Source of the DNA: an uncultured Clostridia bacterium
GTDB taxonomy: Bacteria; Bacillota; Clostridia; Oscillospirales; Acutalibacteraceae
DNA: 64,000 nt
Direction of reading: 5' to 3'
Assembly (NCBI GenBank): GCA_947623175.1
Contig: CANQGK010000008.1
Span: 16,657-80,656, forward strand
This document shows, in pieces, positions 16,936-24,365 of this stretch (its first letter is position 1; each line of letters begins with the position of its first letter). The position numbers and the translations under genes were made by a program. The notes below the pieces were generated by a model that did no database searches, was not told the origin of the DNA, and worked only from the letters and a program-made list of their open reading frames with translations.

Positions 16936-18468
16936 TTACATAAACGGAGCGAAAACGTGTAAAACCGATTGCTTTATTCGGTCGATCAAGCGCCGTTTTT
17001 TCCAATCCTTAAGGGTTATTTCCTCGCTCTTTTTTAAGACGTCGTCAAAAAATTCCTTTACCGTAAAGACGGTATGGTTATCGCACATCCATGCGCCGCA
17101 TTCAAAATGAAAAACAAAGCTGCGGTAATCCATATTTACCGAACCCACCGTCGCGATTTTATCGTCCGAGAGGAAAATCTTGGAATGAATAAAGCCGGGA
17201 GTATATTCGTATATTTTGATACCCGCCTCCAAAAGCTCCTGATAGTTATATTGAGTGACCGGATGAACGTACCACTTGTCCGGAATGTGGGGCGTTATAA
17301 TTCTTACGTCTATACCCGATTTTGCCGCCATACACAGGGCGGTTTTCATATTATTGTCGATTATAAGATACGGAGTGGTTATATACACGTATTGCTGGGC
17401 GGTGTTGAGGATCTGCATATAAATACCCTCGGCGGGGTTTTTATAGTTTAAGGGCCCGTCGCAATACGGAATGACAAACCCATCGTTTTCGAAGGATTTA
17501 TCGGCTATATGCGAGTTTAAATCGATCTGTTTTCCGTTTATAAATTCCCACATACAGCAAAACATTACCAAAAAGCTCGTCACGGCTTTGCCCTTTATGA
17601 GGATGGCGCTGTCGAGCCAATGTCCGAACCGCTTTTTGACGTTGATATACTCGTCGCCTATGTTTACCCCGCCGGTAAAGGCGGTCTCTCCGTCGATCAC
17701 CACTATTTTCCGGTGATTGCGGTTGTTCATAAATATATTCATGATGGGATTTATCGGGTTAAATACCGAAACCTCGATCCCCTCCGAGCGAAGCTTTGTG
17801 AGAAATCCCTTGTGCTGGCGGTTTATGGAACCGAAATCGTCGAAGATCACCTTTACTTCCACACCCGACGCCGCTTTCGCTTTGAGGATATCGTGAATTT
17901 TATCCCACATGACGCCTTCCGCCAAAATGAAAAATTCCAGATATATATATTTTTGTGCCGAGTTCAATTCCTCGAGCAAACCTGCCAAAAATTCCTCACC
18001 CGAAGGATAAAACTTCGTAAAGGTATGGTCGTACAAGGGATAACCGCTTTCTCCCATCAAAAAATCCGCCTGACGGGAATGTATCAAGTCGTAATATTTA
18101 AGCCGGTCGCGCACAAAAGAATCGGTATTGAGAGCGGGCAAATACCGCGCCTCGGCGTTATGCATTTTTTTCCGTATATGCGGAATCTGTAAGCCGCCGC
18201 CCCACAGCAGATATACCGTTATACCGAAAATCGGGAAAATGAGAATAAATATTATCCAGGCCATTTTATGGTCGGGATTACCGCGGCGGTTGATAATGGC
18301 TATAACGACAAACACGCCGACTATCATCGAAAGGACGTATGCCATAGCCGATTTTTGGGTAACGTCGTAAACCGCCAGGAACAAAAAGGCAATTTGAATA
18401 AGCAGCAGCACTGCCGAGGTAAATATGCGCATAGGTATACGCAAACCGCGTTTCTTTTTCTTTTTCAT
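16936..18468 (-). CDS. cls: Cardiolipin synthase (phospholipase D family)
   Basis: 510 residues. It joins two phosphatidylglycerols to cardiolipin at the membrane. Three N-terminal hydrophobic segments (about 13-33, 38-58, 67-87) are followed by two PLD domains, each with an HxKxxxxD motif: HRKIVVIDGETAFTGG near 252 and HSKIFLSDDKIATVGS near 428. Length and order match the ClsA-type family. Monocistronic, with its own promoter at 18493-18521. Confidence 0.92.
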   Translation of the reverse strand: MKKKKKRGLRIPMRIFTSAVLLLIQIAFLFLAVYDVTQKSAMAYVLSMIVGVFVVIAIINRRGNPDHKMAWIIFILIFPIFGITVYLLWGGGLQIPHIRKKMHNAEARYLPALNTDSFVRDRLKYYDLIHSRQADFLMGESGYPLYDHTFTKFYPSGEEFLAGLLEELNSAQKYIYLEFFILAEGVMWDKIHDILKAKAASGVEVKVIFDDFGSINRQHKGFLTKLRSEGIEVSVFNPINPIMNIFMNNRNHRKIVVIDGETAFTGGVNIGDEYINVKKRFGHWLDSAILIKGKAVTSFLVMFCCMWEFINGKQIDLNSHIADKSFENDGFVIPYCDGPLNYKNPAEGIYMQILNTAQQYVYITTPYLIIDNNMKTALCMAAKSGIDVRIITPHIPDKWYVHPVTQYNYQELLEAGIKIYEYTPGFIHSKIFLSDDKIATVGSVNMDYRSFVFHFECGAWMCDNHTVFTVKEFFDDVLKKSEEITLKDWKKRRLIDRIKQSVLHVFAPFM

Positions 18469-18492
18469 TCCCTCACCCCTATGGAATATTAT

Positions 18493-18521
18493 ATTTTACC
18501 TTTATTTTACCATACTTTCAA
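18493..18521 (-). promoter_or_regulatory. Promoter of cls
   Basis: Minus strand: TTGAAA (18516-18521), 17 bp, TAAAAT (18493-18498). Confidence 0.6.
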
Positions 18522-18589
18522 AGCAATTGCAATTCCATTTTATAAGTCGTTAGCTTCATTTTTATAAGTCGTCAACTTCATTTCGGCTT

Positions 18590-19078
18590 TACCTTTTCTC
18601 TCCCCAAATGTGCGCTTTGCGCACAAGGTAATTAGTAAGAAGTAAGAGTGAAGAGGTGCGGTGTCCGCTTTGCGGACGGATTGTAAAAAAGTAAAAATTT
18701 TAGTTTCTTCTCGGCTTTAGCGCCGTTAATCCCTCCGTCGGCTACGCCGCCACCTCCCTTTAGGCAAGGGAGGCTAAGGTGAGGCGCGATACATTGTTTT
18801 ATAAAGCTTTAGTTTCTTCTCAAGCTTATTTTTTCTCTCCCTCAGTCGGCATACGCCGACAGCTCCCTCGTCTGATGGAGCCAAGGGTAGATAAAGCTTT
18901 TACCTCTCGGCACGAGAATATAACTTGTATTAAAATCGCAAACCATAAGCCTTTACGTTTTTTATTCGTCCGCGAAGCGGACACCGAAACGTCTCGCGCA
19001 AGCGAGCGCTTCATGCTTCATGGCGCATAGCGCCGCTTCATGGTGCGCTCTGCGCACCGCTTCATTTTACATTGCGCC
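18590..19078. repeat. Repeat cluster 3 (halves of A and B, family D hairpin array)
   Basis: No gene. 18608-18690: D-type mini-hairpins TGTGCGC/GCGCACA and GTCCGC/GCGGAC. 18715-18780: half A element. 18826-18895: half B element. 18961-19075: a full D array of four successive mini-hairpins (GTCCGC/GCGGAC, CTCGCGC/GCGAGCG, GGCGC/GCGCC, GGTGCGC/GCGCACC) separated by TTCAT spacers. The same array recurs near 57.8 and 61.6 kb. Confidence 0.8.
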
Positions 19079-19103
19079 TTGCACAAAGGTAGGCAATAAC
19101 CAA

Positions 19104-19316
19104 TCAAAGCGAAAAATCCTCGGGGGTATAGTCGGTCGGTAATTTCGCGGTTTCGGGAACGCGCTTAAGCGGATCGTATTTGTATTTGCGGCAGGCGTCC
19201 TTTGAGTCGGTGACTCCGTGTTTTCGGCAGAGCGTTTTATTTTCCGACAGTCGTTCGCCGTAAACGCAATATTCGCAGCGGTGAGAGAGATTTTTGTTAA
19301 ATGCTTTTTCCGACAT
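19104..19316 (-). CDS. Small four-cysteine protein, function unknown
   Basis: 70 residues from ATG with AAGGAA upstream. The Cys pattern C-x2-C (HRCEYCVYGE), then C-RKHG and D-A-C-RKYKYDPLKRVP suggests a small zinc ribbon. I recall similar short proteins with a YKYDPLKRVP ending in Clostridia, but no named family. Nothing around it fixes a role; it lies downstream of the ylbJ-like gene on the same strand, with a gap of 79 bp. Confidence 0.65.
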   Translation of the reverse strand: MSEKAFNKNLSHRCEYCVYGERLSENKTLCRKHGVTDSKDACRKYKYDPLKRVPETAKLPTDYTPEDFSL

Positions 19317-19395
19317 ATTTTCATTTCCTTACAACATAATCTATGCTTATAATATAATCAAATCGCAAAATATGCAAGCCTATTTCCGCATATAA

Positions 19396-20454
19396 TCAAA
19401 AAATTTCTTCCAAAATTTTGTCGGCGTATTTTCGGGAGCTCAGCGATATTATAAAGGTGAGCCCCAGCACAAAAAGCGAAATTCCCACCGCCGCCGTGGA
19501 ATAAAAGCCGAAACAGCCGCGCGGCGCCGAGGTGGAAAAGGCAGGCAGTGCCTGCGGAAAAAGCTTAAGCAATATCGCGGTTATACCGGCGCTTAATGCC
19601 CCGTGCAAAACGCGGAACAATATAAATCGCGGATAATTTATCGCGACGTTCGAGCAGACCGCCAGCGCCTGGCACCATACCGAAATGCCGCCGAATCCCA
19701 AAAGGAAGGAGATTAAATATACGTTCGAGCTTTTGCTTACCGCGTTCGTCACCTCGAGCGGCAGCGCCAATATTTTTAAAATTTCATATTTTTCGCCGTA
19801 ATAATCCATATACGCGCTTATCACCGAAAACAAAATCACAAATCCGCAAATTTTTACCGTCGCGCCCGCCGCCTCCGCCACGGAATAAACGAAATTATCG
19901 GCAGGGCTTAAAGCGTCTAAGCTTTTTTCCGACTCGGAGGTCTCAAATTTTTCGAACCGTCGGGAGATAAAGCAGAGCAAAATCCCCGCCGCGATATTGG
20001 CGCACAGCAATATCACGCCCGTTTTTTTCGAGCCCAAAATTCCGCTTCCCACCGCGGAAATTATAAACGCCGGCCCCGCGTTGATGCAGAAATTAAGCAT
20101 TACGCCCGCCCGATTTGCCGTCAAAACGCCGTTTTTCACCGCATTGCTCAAAAGCTTTGCGCCTATGGGGTAGCCGCCCGTAAAGGAGAGCAGTACCAAC
20201 GTAAAAACTTCCGCCGAAAATCCCGTCAGGCGGCGTATCGCCGGGTTTAAATATTCGAGCAATTTTACCGCGCGGGAATTTATTATAAACATAACGCAGA
20301 CGCCGAAGGGAAAAAGCGAAGGAATTATCACCCTGCCGCAAAGCAAAATCCCCGATACCGCCCCCGTTTTGCAAATATCGGGCATTGTGATTAGAAGAAT
20401 CACAAAAACAAGCAAAATCCCGCATACCGTAAAATCAAAAATTTTATTTTTCAT
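19396..20454 (-). CDS. ylbJ: YlbJ-like sporulation integral membrane protein (Gate domain)
   Basis: 352 residues from ATG 20454, chosen over the longer reading from 20484 because GGGTGA lies just before it and nothing precedes the longer start. A polytopic membrane protein with about eight helices and a nucleoside-recognition (Gate) domain: IPSLFPFGVCVMFI, LSFTGGYPIGAKLL, NFCINAGPAFII, GFGGISVWCQALAV. The G-x-P-x-G-A and G-G-I-S-x-x-Q signatures are typical of YlbJ/SpoVV, which moves dipicolinic acid or a related solute in the mother cell membrane. Divergent from yqfC-yqfD, which fits a sporulation locus. The exact paralogue is less certain than the family. Confidence 0.75.
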   Translation of the reverse strand: MKNKIFDFTVCGILLVFVILLITMPDICKTGAVSGILLCGRVIIPSLFPFGVCVMFIINSRAVKLLEYLNPAIRRLTGFSAEVFTLVLLSFTGGYPIGAKLLSNAVKNGVLTANRAGVMLNFCINAGPAFIISAVGSGILGSKKTGVILLCANIAAGILLCFISRRFEKFETSESEKSLDALSPADNFVYSVAEAAGATVKICGFVILFSVISAYMDYYGEKYEILKILALPLEVTNAVSKSSNVYLISFLLGFGGISVWCQALAVCSNVAINYPRFILFRVLHGALSAGITAILLKLFPQALPAFSTSAPRGCFGFYSTAAVGISLFVLGLTFIISLSSRKYADKILEEIF

Positions 20455-20551
20455 AATCTCACCCGCCATTAAGCTTAATTTCATTCTATGCTTTTGCGAA
20501 TTATTCTAATCCGGGCAACATAAAATTTATTGAGAACGGAGGCGACTTCAT

Positions 20552-20851
20552 TTGGCGAAAAAACTTAAAATCGAAAAGCGCAGAAAAAAAAGAAGCTGGC
20601 ATATTTTCGGCTACGGCGAGGAGCTTTTTGACAAGGATATGATAACGGGCGCCCACACCGAAATTTTCGGCAACGGCAAAATCAACGTCGAAGGATGCCT
20701 CGGAGTTTTCGAGTACACCGACACCTATCTTAAATTAAAGCTTCAAAAGGGAGCTTTGATCCTCTGCGGCGCCGATTTTGACATATTGCTTTTCGAGGAA
20801 AAGCTGATTACCGTAAGCGGTAAAATATCGTCGGTGGAATTTTGCGTATAA
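20552..20851 (+). CDS. yqfC: Sporulation protein YqfC (YabP family)
   Basis: 99 residues, TTG start with GGAGG 9 bp upstream. Basic N-terminus, then a YabP/YqfC beta domain: ITGAHTEIFGNGKINVEGCLGVFEYTDTYLKLKLQKG and ITVSGKISSVEF. The gene is made with yqfD under mother cell sigma factors in Bacillus; here yqfD starts 12 bp after its stop. Membrane-associated accessory of spore formation; molecular role unknown. Confidence 0.88.
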   Translation: MAKKLKIEKRRKKRSWHIFGYGEELFDKDMITGAHTEIFGNGKINVEGCLGVFEYTDTYLKLKLQKGALILCGADFDILLFEEKLITVSGKISSVEFCV

Positions 20852-20862
20852 CGGGTGATTTT

Positions 20863-22035
20863 GTGGTTTGGTTTTTAAGATTTTTGCAGGGCTTCGTACG
20901 CGTCCGCTTAAGCGGAAAAACTCCGGAAAAAATTTTGAACGCGGCGTCCGAAAGCCGCATTTATTTATGGGATTCGCGCATAACGCCCGAGGGCATAGAA
21001 AGCTTCGTTTCGGTAAAGGATTTTAAAGCCCTGCGGTCTGTTTTGCAGGGCAGCGGGGCAAAAATTCATATACTTAAAAAATGCGGCATGCCCTTTAAAA
21101 TTTACAAAAACCGCAAACGAGCGGGCATAGCCGCGGGACTTGCGATTTTTTTGATTTTTTTAAAATTCATGTCGGGCTTCATCTGGATAATAGAGGTCAC
21201 GGGCAACACCGCCACAAGCACGGACGAAATCATATCCGCCGCCGAAAAAATCGGAATACACGAGGGGCTTCGCCGGTCGGATACCGATCCCAAAGCCCGC
21301 CGCGAAAAGCTGCTTTTGCAGATAAATACCCTCGCCTGGGCGTCGCTTAACGTCGAAGGCTGTCGACTCACCGTGAACGTGAGCGAAATCAAAAATTCGC
21401 CCTCGCAAAAAGATTCCGCTTCCAACCTCAAAGCCGCGGCGGACGGAATCATTACGAAAATCGACGTCAATTCGGGCGACTGCCTCGTCAAAACGGGAGA
21501 CACGGTAAAAAAGGGAGATATACTCGTATCGGGAATAACCGAGCGCGACGGCGGCACCGAATTTGTGCGCTCGTCGGGTTCGATTACCGCCGTTACCGGG
21601 CGCAGCGTTACCGTAAGCGGAAAATACCGTCAAACGGAAATGGTCAAAACCGGAGAAAAGCGTAAAAAAACCGTTTTGGAGCTCTTCGGAGCTAAAATTC
21701 CGCTGTACCTCGGAAAGGAAACGCGGAAATACGATTTTGAGCTAAATTCATATATTTTATCTGTTTTCGGGCAGAAAATGCCGATAAAAGCTCATACAAA
21801 GACCTTTTATTATCTCGAAGAGCATGATGTAAACTATTCGGAAGAAGCGCTGTGCGAAAAATTACAAAAGGAAATCGACGGTATTTTAAAAAAAGAAAAG
21901 GTCGAAAACTACACGATTGAAAACCGAGAAATCGAAGCCATACCCGACGGCATTTCACTGACTCTTTTTGTAACCGCCGAAGAAAACATCGCCCTGCCAG
22001 AACCCATCATTGTCGCGCAAAGCGCGCCAAGGTAA
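20863..22035 (+). CDS. yqfD: Sporulation protein YqfD
   Basis: 390 residues from GTG 20863, chosen because GGGTGA lies 4 bp upstream and the N-terminus WFLRFLQGFVRVRLSGKTPEKILN then matches the family; a longer frame from 20842 would overlap yqfC. One membrane helix near residues 85-105 (AGIAAGLAIFLIFLKFMSGFIW) is followed by an extracytoplasmic domain with the V-T-G-N start and INTLAWASLNVEGCRLTVNVSEI. Partner of YqfC. In many Firmicutes phoH follows; here repeats follow instead. Confidence 0.9.
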   Translation: MVWFLRFLQGFVRVRLSGKTPEKILNAASESRIYLWDSRITPEGIESFVSVKDFKALRSVLQGSGAKIHILKKCGMPFKIYKNRKRAGIAAGLAIFLIFLKFMSGFIWIIEVTGNTATSTDEIISAAEKIGIHEGLRRSDTDPKARREKLLLQINTLAWASLNVEGCRLTVNVSEIKNSPSQKDSASNLKAAADGIITKIDVNSGDCLVKTGDTVKKGDILVSGITERDGGTEFVRSSGSITAVTGRSVTVSGKYRQTEMVKTGEKRKKTVLELFGAKIPLYLGKETRKYDFELNSYILSVFGQKMPIKAHTKTFYYLEEHDVNYSEEALCEKLQKEIDGILKKEKVENYTIENREIEAIPDGISLTLFVTAEENIALPEPIIVAQSAPR

Positions 22036-23410
22036 TATGTAAGAAGTAAGAGTGAATCGGTGTCCGCTTCGCGGACGAATTGTAAAAAAGTAAAAATAAT
22101 TTAGCTTCTTCTGAGCTTTAGCCCCGTTAATCCCTCCGTCGGCTACGCCGCCACCTCCCTTTAGGCAAGGGAGGCTTTTGGTTCGTAATTTTTAGTTTCT
22201 TCTTATAATCTTTAGCTTCTGCTCGGCTTTACCTTTCCTCTCCCCTCGTCTTTTGCTACGCAAAATCCACCCCCCTCGGCAGATGGGGGCAAGGCGCGCA
22301 CGACGCGCGGGATATTTTTAAAATCATCTGCAAACTAAGCATTTCTCAAATTTGAAGCTTAAAAAGCATAATTTAGATCATTAATCCTTGGCTCAGCTTA
22401 CGAGGGAGCTGTCGGCGTAGCCGACTGAGGGAGAGAAAAGGTAAAGATACGCCGAATTTAAACTTTCAAGCAGTGTGAAGCGCCTTAATCCCGCAAAGCC
22501 TCCCTTGCCTAAAGGGAGGGGAACCAACGTTAGTTGGTGGTGGGATTAACGGGGCTAAAACCGCGAAGATACTAAAATCTTATAAAACAATGCTGCGTAC
22601 CTTCACTATTCGATATTACTTATTACCTTGTGCGCAAAGCGCACATTGAGGCTGTCAACCGCAACCGACTTAATGGTACTTTATCTATTACCCGTGAAGC
22701 TGAGAGTTCTGCTTTAGTGCCGTTAATCCCTCCGTCTTGCCTACGGCAAGCCACCTCCCTTTAGGCAAGGGAGGCTTTTTTTCGTCTTTACAAACTTTAG
22801 CAACAGAAAAGTTATATTTTCGTACCGAAGTGCAAAAGCTTGATCCACCCTTGGCTCCATCTGACGAGGGAGCTGTCAGCGTAGCTGACTGAGGGAGAGA
22901 AAAGGTAAAGATACGCCGAATTTAAACTTTCAAGCAGTGTGAAGCGCCTTAATCCCGCAAAGCCTCCCTTGCCTAAAGGGAGGGGGACCAACGTTAGTTG
23001 GTGGGGGGATTTACGGGGCTAAAGCCGAGAAGATACTAAAGTCTTATAAAACAATGCCGCCTGCTCGTATACTTTTTCACTATTCGATATTACTTATTAC
23101 CTTGTGCGCAAAGCGCACATTGGGGCTGCCGATCGTAGTCGACTTAAGGATACTTTATCGATTACCCGTGAAGCTGAGAGTTTTGCTTCAGCCCCGTTAA
23201 TCCCTCCGTCGGCTACGCCGCCACCTCCCTTTAGGCAAGGGAGGCTTTTTTTCGTCTTTACAAGTTTTAGCAACAGTAAAAGTCATATTCTCGTGCCGAA
23301 GTGCAAAAGCTTGAACCTACCCTTGGCTCCATCTGACGAGGGAGCTGTCGGCGTATGCCGACTGAGGGAGAGAAAGGTTGCAGACAGCGATGAATTTAAA
23401 CTTTATCTGC
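22036..23410. repeat. Repeat cluster 4, including a tandem duplication of about 464 bp
   Basis: No gene. 22050-22095: D mini-hairpin. 22105-22180: half A. 22229-22446: B element. Then a composite unit (B end, A element with inserted TTCACTATTCGATATTACTT-type segment, half B) occurs twice in tandem, about 22441-22904 and 22905-23370, offset 464 bp and diverged by scattered substitutions. A elements inside are 22495-22777 and 22959-23247. The apparent ORF at 23104-23487 is repeat-derived. Confidence 0.8.
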
Positions 23411-23415
23411 ACTTT

Positions 23416-23763
23416 CTATTCTCTCGCGGAAGAAACGCCTTTCCAAATACAGCCTTTAATAAATTCGTTCAGCGTTTCGTGATTTGAATGTGCGGCAATA
23501 GCGGCCTGCCTGTGAAGCTCCGGATCAAGCCTTATGCTGATAGCTCCCTTGTAGTATTTTTCGGGCTCGACGCCATCCGCTTCGCACATTTCAAGATAAC
23601 TGTCGACCGCTTCTTCAAAATCCGCTTTAAGCTCATCGATACTCTTACCTTCGTATGAAATAAGCCCGCTTATACCGATAACCGAACCGAATAAAACATC
23701 GTCCTCGGCAGAATAATCAACCGAACCGTAATAACCTTTATATTCTATGATATTGTTTTTCAT
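23416..23763 (-). CDS. hicB: HicB-family antitoxin
   Basis: 115 residues. The N-terminal half is the degenerate RNase H-like HicB fold (YKGYYGSVDYSAEDDVLFGSVIGISGLISYEGKSIDELKADFEEAVDSYLE). The C-terminal part is a ribbon-helix-helix DNA-binding domain (AISIRLDPELHRQAAIAAHSNHETLNEFIKGCI, about 70-105). It neutralises HicA and represses the pair. Its ATG overlaps the hicA stop by 4 bp (ATGA). Confidence 0.9.
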   Translation of the reverse strand: MKNNIIEYKGYYGSVDYSAEDDVLFGSVIGISGLISYEGKSIDELKADFEEAVDSYLEMCEADGVEPEKYYKGAISIRLDPELHRQAAIAAHSNHETLNEFIKGCIWKGVSSARE

Positions 23764-24011
23764 ATAAGCCCCTCCCTCGTTAAGGTATTTATAATTTGCT
23801 TCACCTGATAATCCAAAAGCTCCTTTCGCGGATGAGGCTTGTGGAGAATAATCGGAATACCTTCTTTGCGAAACATCACTCTTGAACCGCTTGTTTTGCC
23901 CTTGTTATAGCGAACAAAACCAAGTGCGGTAAGCAAAGTTTCCATTTCCTCAAAAGTAAAATCTTTTGGATTTGATTTTAACTTTTCAATAAGCTTATCT
24001 TTTTTACCCAT
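23760..24011 (-). CDS. hicA: HicA-family toxin, variant with Ser-Arg in place of the catalytic Ser-His
   Basis: 83 residues, double-stranded-RNA-binding-like fold; HicA toxins are mRNA interferases. Order hicA then hicB, 4-bp overlap, is standard. The usual G-S-H catalytic motif reads GKTSGSRVMF here, so the classic His is Arg; a downstream HKPHPRKEL motif carries two His. I recall this as a recurrent Firmicute subfamily, so it need not be dead. Promoter and palindromic operator lie at 24049-24104. Confidence 0.85.
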   Translation of the reverse strand: MGKKDKLIEKLKSNPKDFTFEEMETLLTALGFVRYNKGKTSGSRVMFRKEGIPIILHKPHPRKELLDYQVKQIINTLTREGLI

Positions 24012-24048
24012 TTATTTTATCCGAACCTGTCTTTTGTATACATTATTC

Positions 24049-24069
24049 TGTCGCCATTTTTTGGTGACA
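24049..24069. promoter_or_regulatory. Palindromic operator of hicAB
   Basis: TGTCGCCA-TTTTT-TGGTGACA, one mismatch in 8-bp arms, located at the expected transcription start just downstream of the -10 box. A likely HicB binding site. Confidence 0.6.
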
Positions 24070-24074
24070 ACTAT

Positions 24075-24104
24075 ATTATATTATATATTTTCGCTTTTGT
24101 CAAA
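24075..24104 (-). promoter_or_regulatory. Promoter of hicAB
   Basis: Minus strand: TTGACA (24099-24104), 18 bp, TATAAT (24075-24080). Confidence 0.75.
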
Positions 24105-24365
24105 TGTTTTCAAAAAATTTTTGATCCGAATTAATTTTATTTGCAGAACAATCTATAGTTAATGCAAATCCGTAATTATACATTGGAAGCGGTTTTGCAG
24201 CTTTTAATACCGTAACTTGCACAATTGATTTCTCGCCCCCAGACGGCTTAGCCGACTGAGGGCGAGATTTTTATTTTTCTATTATTTCTTTTAGCTTCTG
24301 CTCAGCTACCGCGCAAGTGCGCAGTTGGAGGCGGCTTAAAAATTTTAATTTTTATAATGCTGTAA
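24105..24365. repeat. Intergenic stretch with one B-type hairpin
   Basis: No gene seen. 24228-24270 holds a long hairpin, TCTCGCCC...GGGCGAGA around CGGCTTAGCCG, followed on the plus strand by ATTTTTATTTTT. It is a B-repeat remnant that could stop transcription between hicAB and the SipW-type gene. Confidence 0.5.

Noticed and set aside
22036..23410. CRISPR array
   Set aside because: Repeats are of several kinds, unequal spacing and mixed orientation, with no uniform spacers and no cas genes.
23104..23487. 127-codon frame with phrases such as APLIPPSATPPPPFRQGRL
   Set aside because: The reading runs through A and B repeats; the same phrases appear wherever the repeats occur (for example near 61.1 kb), so they are repeat translations and not genes.
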